Source of the DNA: Gammaproteobacteria bacterium
Lineage (GTDB): Bacteria > Pseudomonadota > Gammaproteobacteria > Burkholderiales > Burkholderiaceae_C
Length of the DNA stretch: 64,000 nucleotides
NCBI GenBank assembly: GCA_018828125.1
Contig: JAHJWB010000005.1
Span: forward strand, 42,125 to 106,124
Reading direction: 5' to 3'
The notes below the pieces were generated by a model, which did not search any database, was not told the origin of the DNA, and was given only the letters and a program-made list of their open reading frames with translations. Below, in pieces: positions 45,785 to 56,514 of the stretch (position 1 is its first letter; each line of letters opens with the position of its first letter). Both the position numbers and the translations under genes were made by a program.

Positions 45785-46474
45785 ATGGGACAGTTTGTCG
45801 ATCTGACTTCGGGTGACGGTTTCGTTTTTCCTGCCTGGGTGGCGCGGCCTGATGCGGCGCCCCGTGGCGCCGTGGTGGTGCTGCAGGAGATTTTTGGCGT
45901 CAACTCGCACATCCGCGCGGTGGCTGACCGCTTTGCCGCACGCGGCTACCTGGCCGTGGCGCCCGCCACGTTCCACCGCGTGCAGCAGGGCGTGGACCTG
46001 GGCTACACCGGCGACGACATGCAGACAGGCATGGGCCTCAAAGCCGCGGTGGAGGCGTTGCCTGCGCCGGGCGTGATGCCCGACATCCAGGCCGCCATCG
46101 ACTACGCCGCAGAGCAAAGCGGCCGCAAGGTGGGCATTGTGGGTTTTTGCTGGGGCGGCCTGCTCACCTGGCGCGCGGCCTGCCAACTGAAGGGCCTGTC
46201 GGCTGCGGTGCCGTACTACGGCGGCGGCATGACCACACCGGACGAAGCCGCCCGCCAGCCGCAGGTGCCCGTGCTGGCGCACTTTGGCGAGCGCGACCAC
46301 TACATTCCGCTGGACGGCGTGCAGGCCTTTGGCCGCGCCCACCCGGATGTGGAAGTGCATGTCTACCCCGCAGACCATGGCTTCAACTGCGACCAGCGCG
46401 GCAGCTACGACGAGCCCTCGGCCATGACGGCGCGGGACCGCACGCTGGCATTCTTTGACAAGCACCTGAGCTGA
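45785..46474 (+). CDS. dienelactone hydrolase family protein
   Basis: A 229-residue alpha/beta hydrolase of the dienelactone hydrolase family. The nucleophile Cys lies in GFCWGG, the Asp in FGERDHYIP, and the His in PADHGFNCD, completing the Cys-Asp-His triad. The AAGGAG Shine-Dalgarno is clear. The family cleaves dienelactones in chloroaromatic degradation, but this broad clade acts on varied esters; no catechol-cleavage genes are near, so the substrate is open. The amidohydrolase gene follows 14 bp downstream. Confidence 0.92.
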   Translation: MGQFVDLTSGDGFVFPAWVARPDAAPRGAVVVLQEIFGVNSHIRAVADRFAARGYLAVAPATFHRVQQGVDLGYTGDDMQTGMGLKAAVEALPAPGVMPDIQAAIDYAAEQSGRKVGIVGFCWGGLLTWRAACQLKGLSAAVPYYGGGMTTPDEAARQPQVPVLAHFGERDHYIPLDGVQAFGRAHPDVEVHVYPADHGFNCDQRGSYDEPSAMTARDRTLAFFDKHLS

Positions 46475-46488
46475 AAGATCGGCCCGCC

Positions 46489-47430
46489 ATGGCACACGCC
46501 GCGCTTGTTGTTAGGCCTTTTTGGCCCCTTGCGCTCGTCCATAAAGCGCTGGTAGCTATATTTTTCGTAGCATTCGGCGCTGCCACCCATGCGGCGGACT
46601 ACACCGGCCCGCTGTTCGACGCGCACCTGCACTACAACGAAGAGGCCTGGGACGGCAAAACGGGCCCGCATCCGCCATCGGATGTGCTGGCACGCATGAA
46701 GGCATCCGGCGTGCGTGCCATCGTGGCCAATTCGCGGCCCAATACCGGCTCGCTGGCGTTGGCCGCGCTGCCCGAGGTGCGCGCGGCGGGTGTTGCCGTG
46801 GTGCCGTTTGTGCGGCTGTACCGCAACCGGGCCGACTACACCGGCTGGTTCGCTGACGAGACCATTTACGACATGGTGCTGGCCGAGCTGGCCAAGGGCA
46901 CGGGCTCAGGCCCGTACCGCGGCATTGGCGAATTTCACCTGTACGACAGCGCCAACGCCGACGGGCCCGTGGCCAAAAAGCTGATGGCGCTGGCAGAGCA
47001 GCGCAGTCTGGTCGTGCTGGCCCATGTGGACGATGCCGCCATCGACCTGCTGATGGCCAACACGCCGTCCAAAGGGCAAAAGGTCTCGCTCATCTGGGCG
47101 CACACCGGTATCGGCGGCGCTTCGGTGGAGCGCGTGGATGCGCTGATGGGGCGCTACCCTGGCCTGGTGGGGGAGCTGTCGTACCGCCCCGGCCTGGGGT
47201 GTGACGGCGAGCAACTGTGCCCCGCCTGGCGCGCGCTGCTGCTCAAGTACCCCACTCGGTTCGTGATCGGGTCGGACACCTGGGTGAACCAGCGCTGGCA
47301 GTATTACGAAAGCCTCATGAAGGGCTACCGCACCTGGCTGGGCGGCCTGCCCGCCGACGTGGCGCGCAAGGTTGCGTGGGACAACGGGGCGGGGCTGTTC
47401 GGGCTGCCAGCCCCGGCGCCGGCACGCTGA
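46489..47430 (+). CDS. exported amidohydrolase family protein
   Basis: A 313-residue metallo-hydrolase of the TIM-barrel amidohydrolase superfamily with a signal peptide ending near ATHA. The metal-binding HxH motif is [11 protein letters not shown], with later ligand candidates [20 protein letters not shown] and IGSDTWVN. No clear Shine-Dalgarno precedes the ATG, so the start is less sure. The h-region [11 protein letters not shown] is encoded by A-family copy 9 (46510-46572). Predicted to act in the periplasm; the substrate is unknown. It probably shares a transcript with the dienelactone hydrolase. Confidence 0.85.
   Translation: MAHAALVVRPFWPLALVHKALVAIFFVAFGAATHAADYTGPLFDAHLHYNEEAWDGKTGPHPPSDVLARMKASGVRAIVANSRPNTGSLALAALPEVRAAGVAVVPFVRLYRNRADYTGWFADETIYDMVLAELAKGTGSGPYRGIGEFHLYDSANADGPVAKKLMALAEQRSLVVLAHVDDAAIDLLMANTPSKGQKVSLIWAHTGIGGASVERVDALMGRYPGLVGELSYRPGLGCDGEQLCPAWRALLLKYPTRFVIGSDTWVNQRWQYYESLMKGYRTWLGGLPADVARKVAWDNGAGLFGLPAPAPAR
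46510..46572 (-). repeat. dispersed A-family repeat, copy 9 (inside amidohydrolase signal peptide)
   Basis: Reverse-oriented relative to copies 3, 5 and 7: taggcc, gcgctcgt, aaagcgctggtagct, atatttttc. It is in frame and encodes the hydrophobic part of the signal peptide. Confidence 0.8.
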
Positions 47431-47489
47431 ATCGTTGGGTACGCGCGCTGCAAGGCGGCGCAACCGTCTTCGCTACCGTGTGAGAGCGG

Positions 47490-47525
47490 GCGTGTGGTGT
47501 GCGCGCAGGCGCTCAACCCACACGC
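47490..47525. terminator. inverted repeat between convergent amidohydrolase and DUF72 genes
   Basis: Perfect 8-bp arms gcgtgtgg / ccacacgc with a 20-base spacer, centred between the two stop codons. No T-tract, so its role as a bidirectional terminator is only plausible. Confidence 0.35.
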
Positions 47526-47536
47526 TTGCAGATGCT

Positions 47537-48319
47537 TCAGCCCCGCAACAACGCCTCCTGCAGGTCCAGCACATTGCCCGTGGCCGCGCCGCTGGCCGTG
47601 TTGTCAAAGATGCACCAGATGCTCTGCGCTTCGTGTGTGACGGCCGCGATGCGGCGGGCCAATGCGTCAATCAACGCCGCGTCGTACGCCGAGTAATAGA
47701 TGCGCGGCGAGCCGTGCAGCCGGCAATAAACCAGCCCAGGCCAGCCGCCGGGCGCATTGCCGGTAGCGTGCAGCACCGGGTCGGCCAGCACACGGCCGGC
47801 CTGCCAGTGGGCCAGCAATGCATCGCCTTCGGGCGAGAACCAGCTGGCGTGGCGCGGCTCGACGGCAATGTTGGTTGTGGCGTGCAGGCCCCGCAGGCTG
47901 GCAAAAAACGCATCGGCCACGGCCACGTCAAGCACCAGGCTGGGCGGCAGCTGCACCAACAGGCAACCCAGCCTGGCGCCCAGGCCCGCCACCTCGTCCA
48001 CAAAAGCTTGCAGCAACGGCGCGGTGTCCACCAGCCGCGCCATGTGCGTCACGCTGCGCGGCAGTTTCACGCTAAAGCGAAACGCTGGTGGCGTGGCCGC
48101 GGCCCAGCGCTCGTATGTGCTGCGCTGGTGCGGGCGGTAGAACGACGAATTGATCTCCACGCCCGGCAGGTGCTGCGCGTAGCGCATGAGGTGCGAGTCC
48201 GCCGGGTCTGCCGTGGCGAAGCGGTGCTGGCAGGCGCGTGGCAGGCTCCAGCTGGCAGTGCCGATGAAGACCGGCGCGGGCGTTGGCGACGGGGCCGTGT
48301 GGTGGGCGGTTGTGTTCAT
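47537..48319 (-). CDS. DUF72 family protein
   Basis: A 260-residue protein of the DUF72 (YecE-like) TIM-barrel family. Core blocks are VFIGTASWSLPRACQ, HLPGVEINSSFYRPH, KLPRSVTHMARL, LLVQLPPS and VEPRHASWFS, all family hallmarks. Ends with YCRLHGSPRIYYSAY and IWCIFDNTASGAA. Cytosolic, function unknown. I chose the ATG at 48319 with AGGA eight bases upstream. Confidence 0.93.
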   Translation of the reverse strand: MNTTAHHTAPSPTPAPVFIGTASWSLPRACQHRFATADPADSHLMRYAQHLPGVEINSSFYRPHQRSTYERWAAATPPAFRFSVKLPRSVTHMARLVDTAPLLQAFVDEVAGLGARLGCLLVQLPPSLVLDVAVADAFFASLRGLHATTNIAVEPRHASWFSPEGDALLAHWQAGRVLADPVLHATGNAPGGWPGLVYCRLHGSPRIYYSAYDAALIDALARRIAAVTHEAQSIWCIFDNTASGAATGNVLDLQEALLRG

Positions 48320-48439
48320 CCGTGCGTCCTGGTGGTAGGCCAGCGCGATGGCGGTATTCGATGTCGGAGCTGGTGCGGCTGCCGCGAGTTCCGCAGAACG
48401 GCGCTGCATCAGGTCGGTTCCAGCCCGATAGCCACCTGG

Positions 48440-49636
48440 CTACCGGTGGATCCGCGCACGGTGTGGTCCAGCCTCGGACACGCGCGGCGGCTGCGCTGGG
48501 AACGACAGGGTGAACACCGTTGGCTGGCCTGGCGCACTGCGCACGCTGACGGTACCTCCGTGTAATTCCATCGTGCTTTTTACGATGGCAAGTCCCAGGC
48601 CAGAGCCGGGTGTTTCTTCCGTATGCGGGCCTTCGACACGATAGCTTCGATCAAAGATCTTCACCTGATGCTCGGGTGCAATCGGTTCACCTTCGTTGGA
48701 GATCGAGATGTGGCAGCTACCGTCCGATGAAACCGCTCCAGAGAGCACAACAGTGCTGCCCTGAAGCGCGTGGCGGATGGCGTTGGTCAGCAAGTTGGCG
48801 ATGGCGCGAGCCAGCAATGTGTCGTCAGCCCAGACGTGGGCGTTTCCCTCTATCTGCAGTGCCAGTTGCAAGCCCCGTTCCTCCGCCAGCAACTCGAAGA
48901 AGCCTGCAATGGCCTCAAGCCGCTGCTCCAGCGGCATGAGGGTGGCGTGGATGGCACTCTGCTTGCTCTCGGCACGCGCCAGGAACAGGATGTTTTCGAT
49001 CAGCCGCCCCATGCGCTCATACGCGGGCACGGCCGACTCAATGACTGCGCGGTATTCGTCGGCACTGCGAGGGCGGTCCAGCGTGACCTGGGCGGCGATC
49101 AGGAGGCGGTGGATAGGCGCGCGCAGATCATGCGCAATGTCGGATGAAAATCCCGACAGGCGGGAGAAGGAGTCTTGCAACCGGTCGAGCATGTGGTTGA
49201 ACGCACGGGCCACGGGCTCCAGCTCGGCGGGGTTGTCCTCCGGGGCCAGCCGTTCATTCAAGGCATGGGCGCTGATGCGATTGGCCGTGTGGGCCAGGCG
49301 GTTGGCCGAGGACAGAATGAGCCGGGTGGTGCACCACGCAAACAGACTGGCGGCCAGTGCACCGACACCGAGCGTGAGGGCAAACGCACGCCATGAACGC
49401 AGGGCAAACGCATGGCGCCGCGCCAGCAGGTCCTCGGCGGGTATGTGGACCATGGTCCCAGCGCTGGCGAGAAGCGGCTCGATATCGTCGAAATCCTGGC
49501 CCAGCAGGTAGATCACCATCCAGAAACTCGCGGTGATCAACAGCAGCGTGATCGCGGCAATCGCCAGCGCGATCTTCAGGGTCAGAGAGCGCCGCAGTGC
49601 CCTCCTGGATTCAGCCGTTGTGGTTTTCGAGGACAT
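48440..49636 (-). CDS. sensor histidine kinase (CusS/QseC-like class)
   Basis: A 398-residue membrane histidine kinase. Two helices (LTLKIALAIAAITLLLITAS and ALTLGVGALAASLFAWCTTR) flank a short periplasmic domain of about 60 residues. A HAMP region is followed by the H-box FSSDIAHDLRAPIHRLLIAA and ATPase motifs NLLTNAIRHALQ and GSGLGLAIVKSTMELH. The short sensor region resembles heavy-metal-sensing kinases, but no metal-efflux genes are adjacent. The start overlaps the regulator gene by 26 bases. Partner: regulator 49611-50291. Confidence 0.92.
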   Translation of the reverse strand: MSSKTTTAESRRALRRSLTLKIALAIAAITLLLITASFWMVIYLLGQDFDDIEPLLASAGTMVHIPAEDLLARRHAFALRSWRAFALTLGVGALAASLFAWCTTRLILSSANRLAHTANRISAHALNERLAPEDNPAELEPVARAFNHMLDRLQDSFSRLSGFSSDIAHDLRAPIHRLLIAAQVTLDRPRSADEYRAVIESAVPAYERMGRLIENILFLARAESKQSAIHATLMPLEQRLEAIAGFFELLAEERGLQLALQIEGNAHVWADDTLLARAIANLLTNAIRHALQGSTVVLSGAVSSDGSCHISISNEGEPIAPEHQVKIFDRSYRVEGPHTEETPGSGLGLAIVKSTMELHGGTVSVRSAPGQPTVFTLSFPAQPPRVSEAGPHRARIHR

Positions 49637-50291
49637 AGCCGACGCCCCTGACCGTGTGAATAAGCTTCTCTGCGAAGGGGTCATCGATCTTGGCACGCAG
49701 TCGGCGCACGGCTACGTCCACCACATTGGTGTCGCTGTCAAAGTGCATATCCCACACGTTCTGCGCGATCAGGGTGCGCGACACGACCTGGCCAGCGTGG
49801 CGGGCCAGGTAGTCCAGCAGCACGAACTCCTGGGTGGTGAGATCTATGCGCAACCCGCCGCGTTTTACGCGCCTGCGCGCAGAGTCCACCTCCAGGTCGC
49901 CCACGCGCAGCACCCCATCGGGCGCGGGCACCGGTGCGCTGCGGCGCGCGACCACCTGGATGCGTGCCAGCAGTTCGGAAAACGCAAACGGCTTGACCAT
50001 GTAGTCGTCGGCCCCCAGCAGCAGCCCCTTGACGCGGTCTTCTACCTCATCGTGGCCGGAGAGGAAGAACACCGGTGTCTGGTGCTGTGTGCGAATGCCT
50101 TGCAGCACGTCCCAGCCGCTGGTGCCGGGCAGCCCCACATCCAGCAGGATCAGGTCGTAGTGCCCCGAGGTGGCCAGGTGCAGACCTTCCACCCCGTCGA
50201 ACGCCGTGTCCACGACATGGCCATGCTCCGTCAGACCTTTTTGCAGGTAAGCGGCGGTCGATTTTTCGTCTTCAATGGAAAGCAGGCGCAT
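49611..50291 (-). CDS. OmpR-family response regulator (CusR/CopR-like)
   Basis: A 226-residue regulator with receiver motifs LLSIEDEKS, LILLDVGLPGTSG and DYMVKPFAFSELL, and a winged-helix effector ending DDPFAEKLIHTVRGVGYVLE. The DPFAEKLIHTVRGVGYVL tail is characteristic of the CusR/CopR clade. I chose MRLLSIEDE at 50291; 11 further upstream codons are possible. It diverges from a porin gene, which may be a target. Confidence 0.93.
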   Translation of the reverse strand: MRLLSIEDEKSTAAYLQKGLTEHGHVVDTAFDGVEGLHLATSGHYDLILLDVGLPGTSGWDVLQGIRTQHQTPVFFLSGHDEVEDRVKGLLLGADDYMVKPFAFSELLARIQVVARRSAPVPAPDGVLRVGDLEVDSARRRVKRGGLRIDLTTQEFVLLDYLARHAGQVVSRTLIAQNVWDMHFDSDTNVVDVAVRRLRAKIDDPFAEKLIHTVRGVGYVLENHNG

Positions 50292-50421
50292 GGGACGAGA
50301 TCCCGAAGGATTCTCAATTTTCAAAAACGATGAACTGCAGACGGATTAAGGGAAGCTGCGGATTGACTTGGGTGGATTGTTGGGGGTAGGCCTGGGTTTG
50401 AGAAGCTTGCCTGATTGAAAT

Positions 50422-50448
50422 GGACTGTTGCAAATTCGCGAACAGTCC
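50422..50448. promoter_or_regulatory. perfect dyad, operator candidate
   Basis: ggactgtt and aacagtcc arms around an 11-base spacer. Symmetric half-sites about two helical turns apart suit a dimeric regulator, possibly the adjacent response regulator, though OmpR-family sites are more often direct repeats. Confidence 0.4.
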
Positions 50449-50575
50449 CCGGGTCAGGCGGGTTGTGGCGGGTGTGAAACGGCGTGGTCCTAAACCGGGG
50501 GGGGTGTACATGCGCCTCCCCCAACGTTGAGTCGTCCGGTCTGTGGGTGCGGTGGAGCAATGCCTACGCTTGCAC

Positions 50576-50604
50576 CATGTCCTGCCAAGAAGGCGTGGGA
50601 CATG
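50576..50604 (+). promoter_or_regulatory. leader hairpin upstream of porin
   Basis: catgtcc / ggacatg arms with inner gcc/ggc pairing, 33 bp before the porin ATG. It may stabilise the mRNA leader or serve small-RNA control, as is common for porins; not tested. Confidence 0.45.
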
Positions 50605-50636
50605 ACTCCGATTGAACCCACTTAACAAGGATGACC

Positions 50637-51650
50637 ATGAAAAAATTCGCCACACTGGCTGTGCTTGCAGCCGTTAGCGCAACCTCTTATGCACAATCGT
50701 CCGTCACGCTGTTCGGCGTGGCTGACGTGGCGTTCCAGATTGGCCGTGGCAGCGAAGCGAACCGGACCAGCCAGGGCAGCGGCGGTCTGTCCTCCAGCCG
50801 CCTCGGCTTCCGCGGTATCGAAGACCTGGGGGGCGGCCTGAAGGCTGGCTTCTGGCTGGAAGCCGGGTACAACCTGGACGACGGTACAGGCGTTGCCAAC
50901 ACCTTCAACTTCAACCGCCGCTCGACCGTCAGCCTGATGGGTGACAACTGGGGCGAAGTGCGCCTGGGTCGCGATTTCACCGCAACCTACAACAACATCT
51001 ACGACGCCTTCGGCGACAACGGCGTGGGCGCGCTTTTGAAGACAACCTCGCTGGGCAGCAACTACGGTTATGCCATGCAGACCCGCACCAGCAATGCCGT
51101 GTCGTACTTCACTCCCAAGAATCTGGGTGGTTTCGTAGGCCAGGCCCAGTACTACCGCGGCGAAGCCGCTAATGGCGCCAATGACGGCACGGGCTACGGA
51201 CTGCGCGGTGGCTACGAAAATGGCCCACTCAATGTGGGTGTGAGCTATGGCGCCATCTCCAACCTGGGCGTGTACGGCGACGTGACGAATGCCAATATCG
51301 GCGGTTCTTACGATTTCGGCGTGGCCAAGCTGCTGGTGGTGGCGGGGCAAGATGAGTCCAAGGCCCGTGACGAGAAGGCCCGCCACTACATGATCGGCGC
51401 CACAGCTCCCGTGGGCAGTGTGGGCCTGGTCCGCGCTTCGTGGTCCCGCATCAGCATTCAGGACACCAATGTCCAGGCGAACAAGTTCGCCGTGGGTTAT
51501 GTGCACAACCTGTCCAAGCGCACTGCGCTGTACACCACCTTTGCCTACCTGAAGAACAAGAACGGCGCTGCTCTGGCACTGAACGGTGCGAAGACCAGTG
51601 CCGGTGACAACTCCAAGGGGTTGGACATCGGCCTGCGCCACACGTTCTAA
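50637..51650 (+). CDS. outer-membrane porin (gram-negative porin type)
   Basis: A 337-residue trimeric porin of the OmpC/Omp32 class. Signal peptide MKKFATLAVLAAVSATSYAQ is followed by SSVTLFGVADVAFQIG, the usual first strand. The PEFGR-like loop here is the NWGEVRLGRDFTATYNN region, and the chain ends in GLRHTF with C-terminal Phe. Second of two adjacent ATG codons chosen (AAGG six bases upstream). A strong terminator follows. The preceding two-component system is a plausible regulator. Confidence 0.95.
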   Translation: MKKFATLAVLAAVSATSYAQSSVTLFGVADVAFQIGRGSEANRTSQGSGGLSSSRLGFRGIEDLGGGLKAGFWLEAGYNLDDGTGVANTFNFNRRSTVSLMGDNWGEVRLGRDFTATYNNIYDAFGDNGVGALLKTTSLGSNYGYAMQTRTSNAVSYFTPKNLGGFVGQAQYYRGEAANGANDGTGYGLRGGYENGPLNVGVSYGAISNLGVYGDVTNANIGGSYDFGVAKLLVVAGQDESKARDEKARHYMIGATAPVGSVGLVRASWSRISIQDTNVQANKFAVGYVHNLSKRTALYTTFAYLKNKNGAALALNGAKTSAGDNSKGLDIGLRHTF

Positions 51651-51705
51651 GGCGATGTGATCGTTGCCCATTGCAGTGGGCAACCCTCTCCAAGGTAAAC
51701 GCTTG

Positions 51706-51740
51706 GGCCCGCTCCCCTTTTCAGGGGACGCGGGCCTTTT
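51706..51740 (+). terminator. intrinsic terminator after porin
   Basis: Stem ggcccgc / gcgggcc with an inner tcccc/gggga extension, followed by tttt. It lies about 55 bp after the stop; an additional gttgccca / tgggcaac hairpin lies at 51663-51684. Confidence 0.85.
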
Positions 51741-51918
51741 GCATGGTGGGGCTGCAAGCCCCGCGCCTTCATTACAGGAATGTCATGTTCGCGCCATCCC
51801 GCCGTCAGGCGTGCATTTCTATTCTTCAAACCTGTCCAAAGCAGGGGGTGCTTGCCAGTTTGCGTGCCAAAAGCCGCTCCAGTGTGCCGCCCCCGCAACA
51901 CATTGAAGAGAGCCAAGC

Positions 51919-53469
51919 ATGCGCAGACAAGACATCCAACTTTTGATCCTGGCCCGCCAGGGCGATCCGGCTGCTCGCAGCAAAGCGGGTCGGCGTTATC
52001 TGGTGGGGGGCGACGGTTTTCCTCGCCATGTGGCCACCGGCATTGAATACCTGTCGCACCCCAGCGTCCGCGATTTACCAGAAACCGCGTGTGCCATTGC
52101 AGAGAGCTTGCCGCTGCAGGACTTGCTGACTCTGAAGCAAGAAGACGCGTTGCACAAGGCCGCAACTGCGGGCAGTCCGCTGGCGCAATTCAAGCTGGGC
52201 GTGTGGATGGCGTTGACACGCAGTCGCGTCGCGGCGGGGCAGGCGTGGCTGGAGGCCGCCGCCGCAGGTGGCCATGTCGAGGCCGGGCAGGTGATGGCCG
52301 CCGTGGGCGCTGCCCGTTCGGACCAGACCCTGGAGGCGATGGTGCAGTCGATCCAGTCCAGCGCAGCGGTGGACGTGGTGCAGGTCGCCGTGATCGCCGC
52401 GCGCCAGGCGCATGAAGAGGGCGCGCTGGACCCGTTGGTCGACTGCCTGCGCGTGGCGTTGATGGTGGCGCCACGCTTGACGCACGCGCTGTCGGACCTC
52501 GTGTTGGCCGCTGTCTTGTGGGCCGAACGCGAGAACCATTCCTTGCGCGGGTTGGCTCCGGACCAGATAGAGGCCTGCCTGGAGCTGGCCACCGTGCGCG
52601 GTGACCGGGATGCTGCCAGCCTGCTCGGCCGCGCGCGATGCGGTATTGACAGCGGCACGCTGACACCCGCCCGGTTGAGCACGTCGCTGAACCTGCGCAA
52701 AGGCGTTGCCCTGTTGCTGCGCGCCGCCGATGCGGGACGCGATGATGCATGGCTCGCCCTGTACGAGACACACGCTGACCACCGCTCCTCGGTGTCCAAC
52801 CCCCAGATGGCCCGGTTCTTTCTGGAAAAAGCGGCCATCGCAGGGCGGTCCGAGGCGCAGCGCAAGCTGGGGGCCTTGATTCTGCGCTCGTCGAATTCTG
52901 TGGTGGAGTCGGAACAGGCCATTGCGTGGCTGCATGCGGCCGCCAACCAGGGCGACGCGCACGCCCAGCGCCTGCTGGGTTCACTGGTGCTGCCGTTGGA
53001 GGGGGACGAGTCCGCCGCGCGTGCAGCGATTGAGGAAGTGCGCCAGGGTGACCCCTGGCTGGCCGTGCGGTTGACGCTGGCGCGCGACTTTGGCTTGACC
53101 AAGCTGGAAGCCTTGAGCGTCGATCCCGTCGAGGGCCGTCGCCCGTGGGGGTTGCTAGTGGGGCGCAACCCGTTCATTACCCAGGCCCGCCTGTCTGCAC
53201 CGCGTGCCGTGCCGGCGTTGACGGAACAGGCGCTGCAGAACCTGGCGCGCGCGGCAGCCTTTTTTGAGCAATCGCGCGGTGATGGCAATGCGTTTGAGGG
53301 CGATCTGCGCCGCCGCTCGGTGCGCCAGCGCCGGGTGTTCGAGCGCTTGAACCTGTCGGAAGACCTGTTCTTTTCCACCGCTTCGTCGAGCCGGCTGGAG
53401 GCCTTCCGCTTGGGGCCGAAGTGGGCTTTTCGTGCACGGCAACCGCTGGCCATGGCCCTGGCGGCCTGA
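51919..53469 (+). CDS. Sel1-like/TPR-like helical repeat protein
   Basis: A 516-residue soluble helical protein with Sel1-like repeats: LHKAATAGSPLAQFKLGVWM, GVALLLRAADAGRDDAWLAL, FLEKAAIAGRSEAQRKLGAL and WLHAAANQGDAHAQRLLGSL. No signal peptide or membrane segment. Repeats of this type usually mediate protein-protein contacts; the partner is unknown. Between the repeats is a non-repeat region (residues about 130-235), and the C-terminal 130 residues are unlike Sel1. Flanked by porin and corA on different strands, so it is likely a single-gene unit. Confidence 0.72.
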   Translation: MRRQDIQLLILARQGDPAARSKAGRRYLVGGDGFPRHVATGIEYLSHPSVRDLPETACAIAESLPLQDLLTLKQEDALHKAATAGSPLAQFKLGVWMALTRSRVAAGQAWLEAAAAGGHVEAGQVMAAVGAARSDQTLEAMVQSIQSSAAVDVVQVAVIAARQAHEEGALDPLVDCLRVALMVAPRLTHALSDLVLAAVLWAERENHSLRGLAPDQIEACLELATVRGDRDAASLLGRARCGIDSGTLTPARLSTSLNLRKGVALLLRAADAGRDDAWLALYETHADHRSSVSNPQMARFFLEKAAIAGRSEAQRKLGALILRSSNSVVESEQAIAWLHAAANQGDAHAQRLLGSLVLPLEGDESAARAAIEEVRQGDPWLAVRLTLARDFGLTKLEALSVDPVEGRRPWGLLVGRNPFITQARLSAPRAVPALTEQALQNLARAAAFFEQSRGDGNAFEGDLRRRSVRQRRVFERLNLSEDLFFSTASSSRLEAFRLGPKWAFRARQPLAMALAA

Positions 53470-53512
53470 GAGGCTGAGGGCCTGACGCCCGTTGGACGGC
53501 AATGGCATGAAC

Positions 53513-54661
53513 CTACATTCGGCTCGACCGCGCGAGATAGCGTTTGCGCCAGAACAGCAGCACCAGCGCCAGCGCAATGAACGCCATGGACCCGAGCGCC
53601 CACCAAAAGCCATCGGCCTTGTGGATCAACGGCAAAAACTCGAAGTTCATGCCGAAGATGCCGGCTATCAGATTGAGCGGCAAAAACACGGCGGTCAGCG
53701 CCGTTAGCGTGCGCATGATGTCGTTGGTGCGGTTGCTCTGCACCGAAAAGTGCATTTGGACGGCGGTCTCGGTGCTTTGCTCCAGCCGCCGCACGTGGTG
53801 CACCACGCGCTCGATGTGCTCCAGCACGTCGCGGCTGCGCACCTTGAGCAGGTCCAGTTCGCGCAGGCCCGCGGGGTTGTCGGGCAGCTCCCAGGTTTCC
53901 AGCGCGTCGATCCAGTCTTGCACGGCGGTGCGCTGGTCTTCGCAGATCTCGTCGAGCATGTGCAGCGACAGGCGCGCTTCCAGCAGCGAGGTCCAGTTCA
54001 CATACCGCGCGCGGGGCTTGAGGAGTTCGCTCTGCCAATGGTCCAGCTGGCGCGTGAGTTCGCGGCGCAAGTCCAGGTAGCCATCAACCATCAGGTTGAC
54101 CACGCGAAGCATCAGGTCGGCCGGACTGGTGGGCACGCGGGCGCCGGGCACGGGGCTGCTGCGGCCTTCGCTGGGGCTGGCGGGCAGTGAGGCCAGCAGG
54201 CGGGCCGCATACGCGTCGCGCACCGCGCAGTCGGCGGGGTGCACGGTCAGCAGCAATTGATCAAACACCGCAAACCCCACGGGGTTGGTGTCAATGCGGC
54301 GCAGCACGGGTGGGCCGCTGCGTTTGAGCGGTGGGGTGGCCCCGGCGCCGGTGGGTAGGGGTGTTGCTGCGGTCGTGTCCGGAGCGTCGCTCTGGAGGGT
54401 GGCCAGGCGGCGGAACACCAGCAGGTCGTACTGCGAGGTGTAGTCGTAGTGCGAGGGCAGTTGCGCATTGAGCAGATCGGACACATGCAGGTCCACCAGC
54501 TGCAACCCCACCAGCGCTTGCAGGCTGGCCTGGATCTCGGCCAGCTGTGTCTGGAACGACGGGCGTGCACACGCCATCCAGACAAAACCCTGCGCGGGCA
54601 TTTGCGTCGGCAGCTCGGCCAGTTCCTGCACGCCGCCGCTGTGGATGTGAAAGATACGCAT
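53513..54661 (-). CDS. CorA-family magnesium/divalent cation transporter
   Basis: A 382-residue CorA-type channel. The cytoplasmic domain spans to about residue 320, including a Pro/Thr-rich insert near 95-110. The last two helices hold the selectivity motif GMN in IAGIFGMNFEFLPL, followed by DGFWWALGSMAFIALALVLL. A conserved helix ending MRTLTALTAVFLPLNLIAG precedes it. It moves Mg2+ or related ions across the inner membrane. Whether it is CorA or ZntB-like cannot be settled from the motif. Confidence 0.88.
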   Translation of the reverse strand: MRIFHIHSGGVQELAELPTQMPAQGFVWMACARPSFQTQLAEIQASLQALVGLQLVDLHVSDLLNAQLPSHYDYTSQYDLLVFRRLATLQSDAPDTTAATPLPTGAGATPPLKRSGPPVLRRIDTNPVGFAVFDQLLLTVHPADCAVRDAYAARLLASLPASPSEGRSSPVPGARVPTSPADLMLRVVNLMVDGYLDLRRELTRQLDHWQSELLKPRARYVNWTSLLEARLSLHMLDEICEDQRTAVQDWIDALETWELPDNPAGLRELDLLKVRSRDVLEHIERVVHHVRRLEQSTETAVQMHFSVQSNRTNDIMRTLTALTAVFLPLNLIAGIFGMNFEFLPLIHKADGFWWALGSMAFIALALVLLFWRKRYLARSSRM

Positions 54662-54678
54662 GGCGCCCCGATTTGTAG

Positions 54679-56493
<1,815 letters not shown>

Positions 56494-56514
56494 GCGCGCA
56501 GAACCACGGGCCCG

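Larger units (their letters stand above)
50292..50636. other. divergent region between the two-component system and porin genes
   Basis: No gene found. It holds a perfect 8-bp dyad (50422-50448) and a leader hairpin (50576-50604). I did not find the canonical CusR box. Promoters could not be placed with confidence. Confidence 0.5.

Noticed and set aside
49611..50630. Classic CusR/CopR box in the two-component-porin region
   Set aside because: No match to the known AT-rich inverted box was seen; only an unrelated dyad.
51996..54038. A 680-codon minus-strand frame antisense to the Sel1-like gene
   Set aside because: Arg/Ser-rich without domain, overlapping both a Sel1-like gene and part of corA in another frame.
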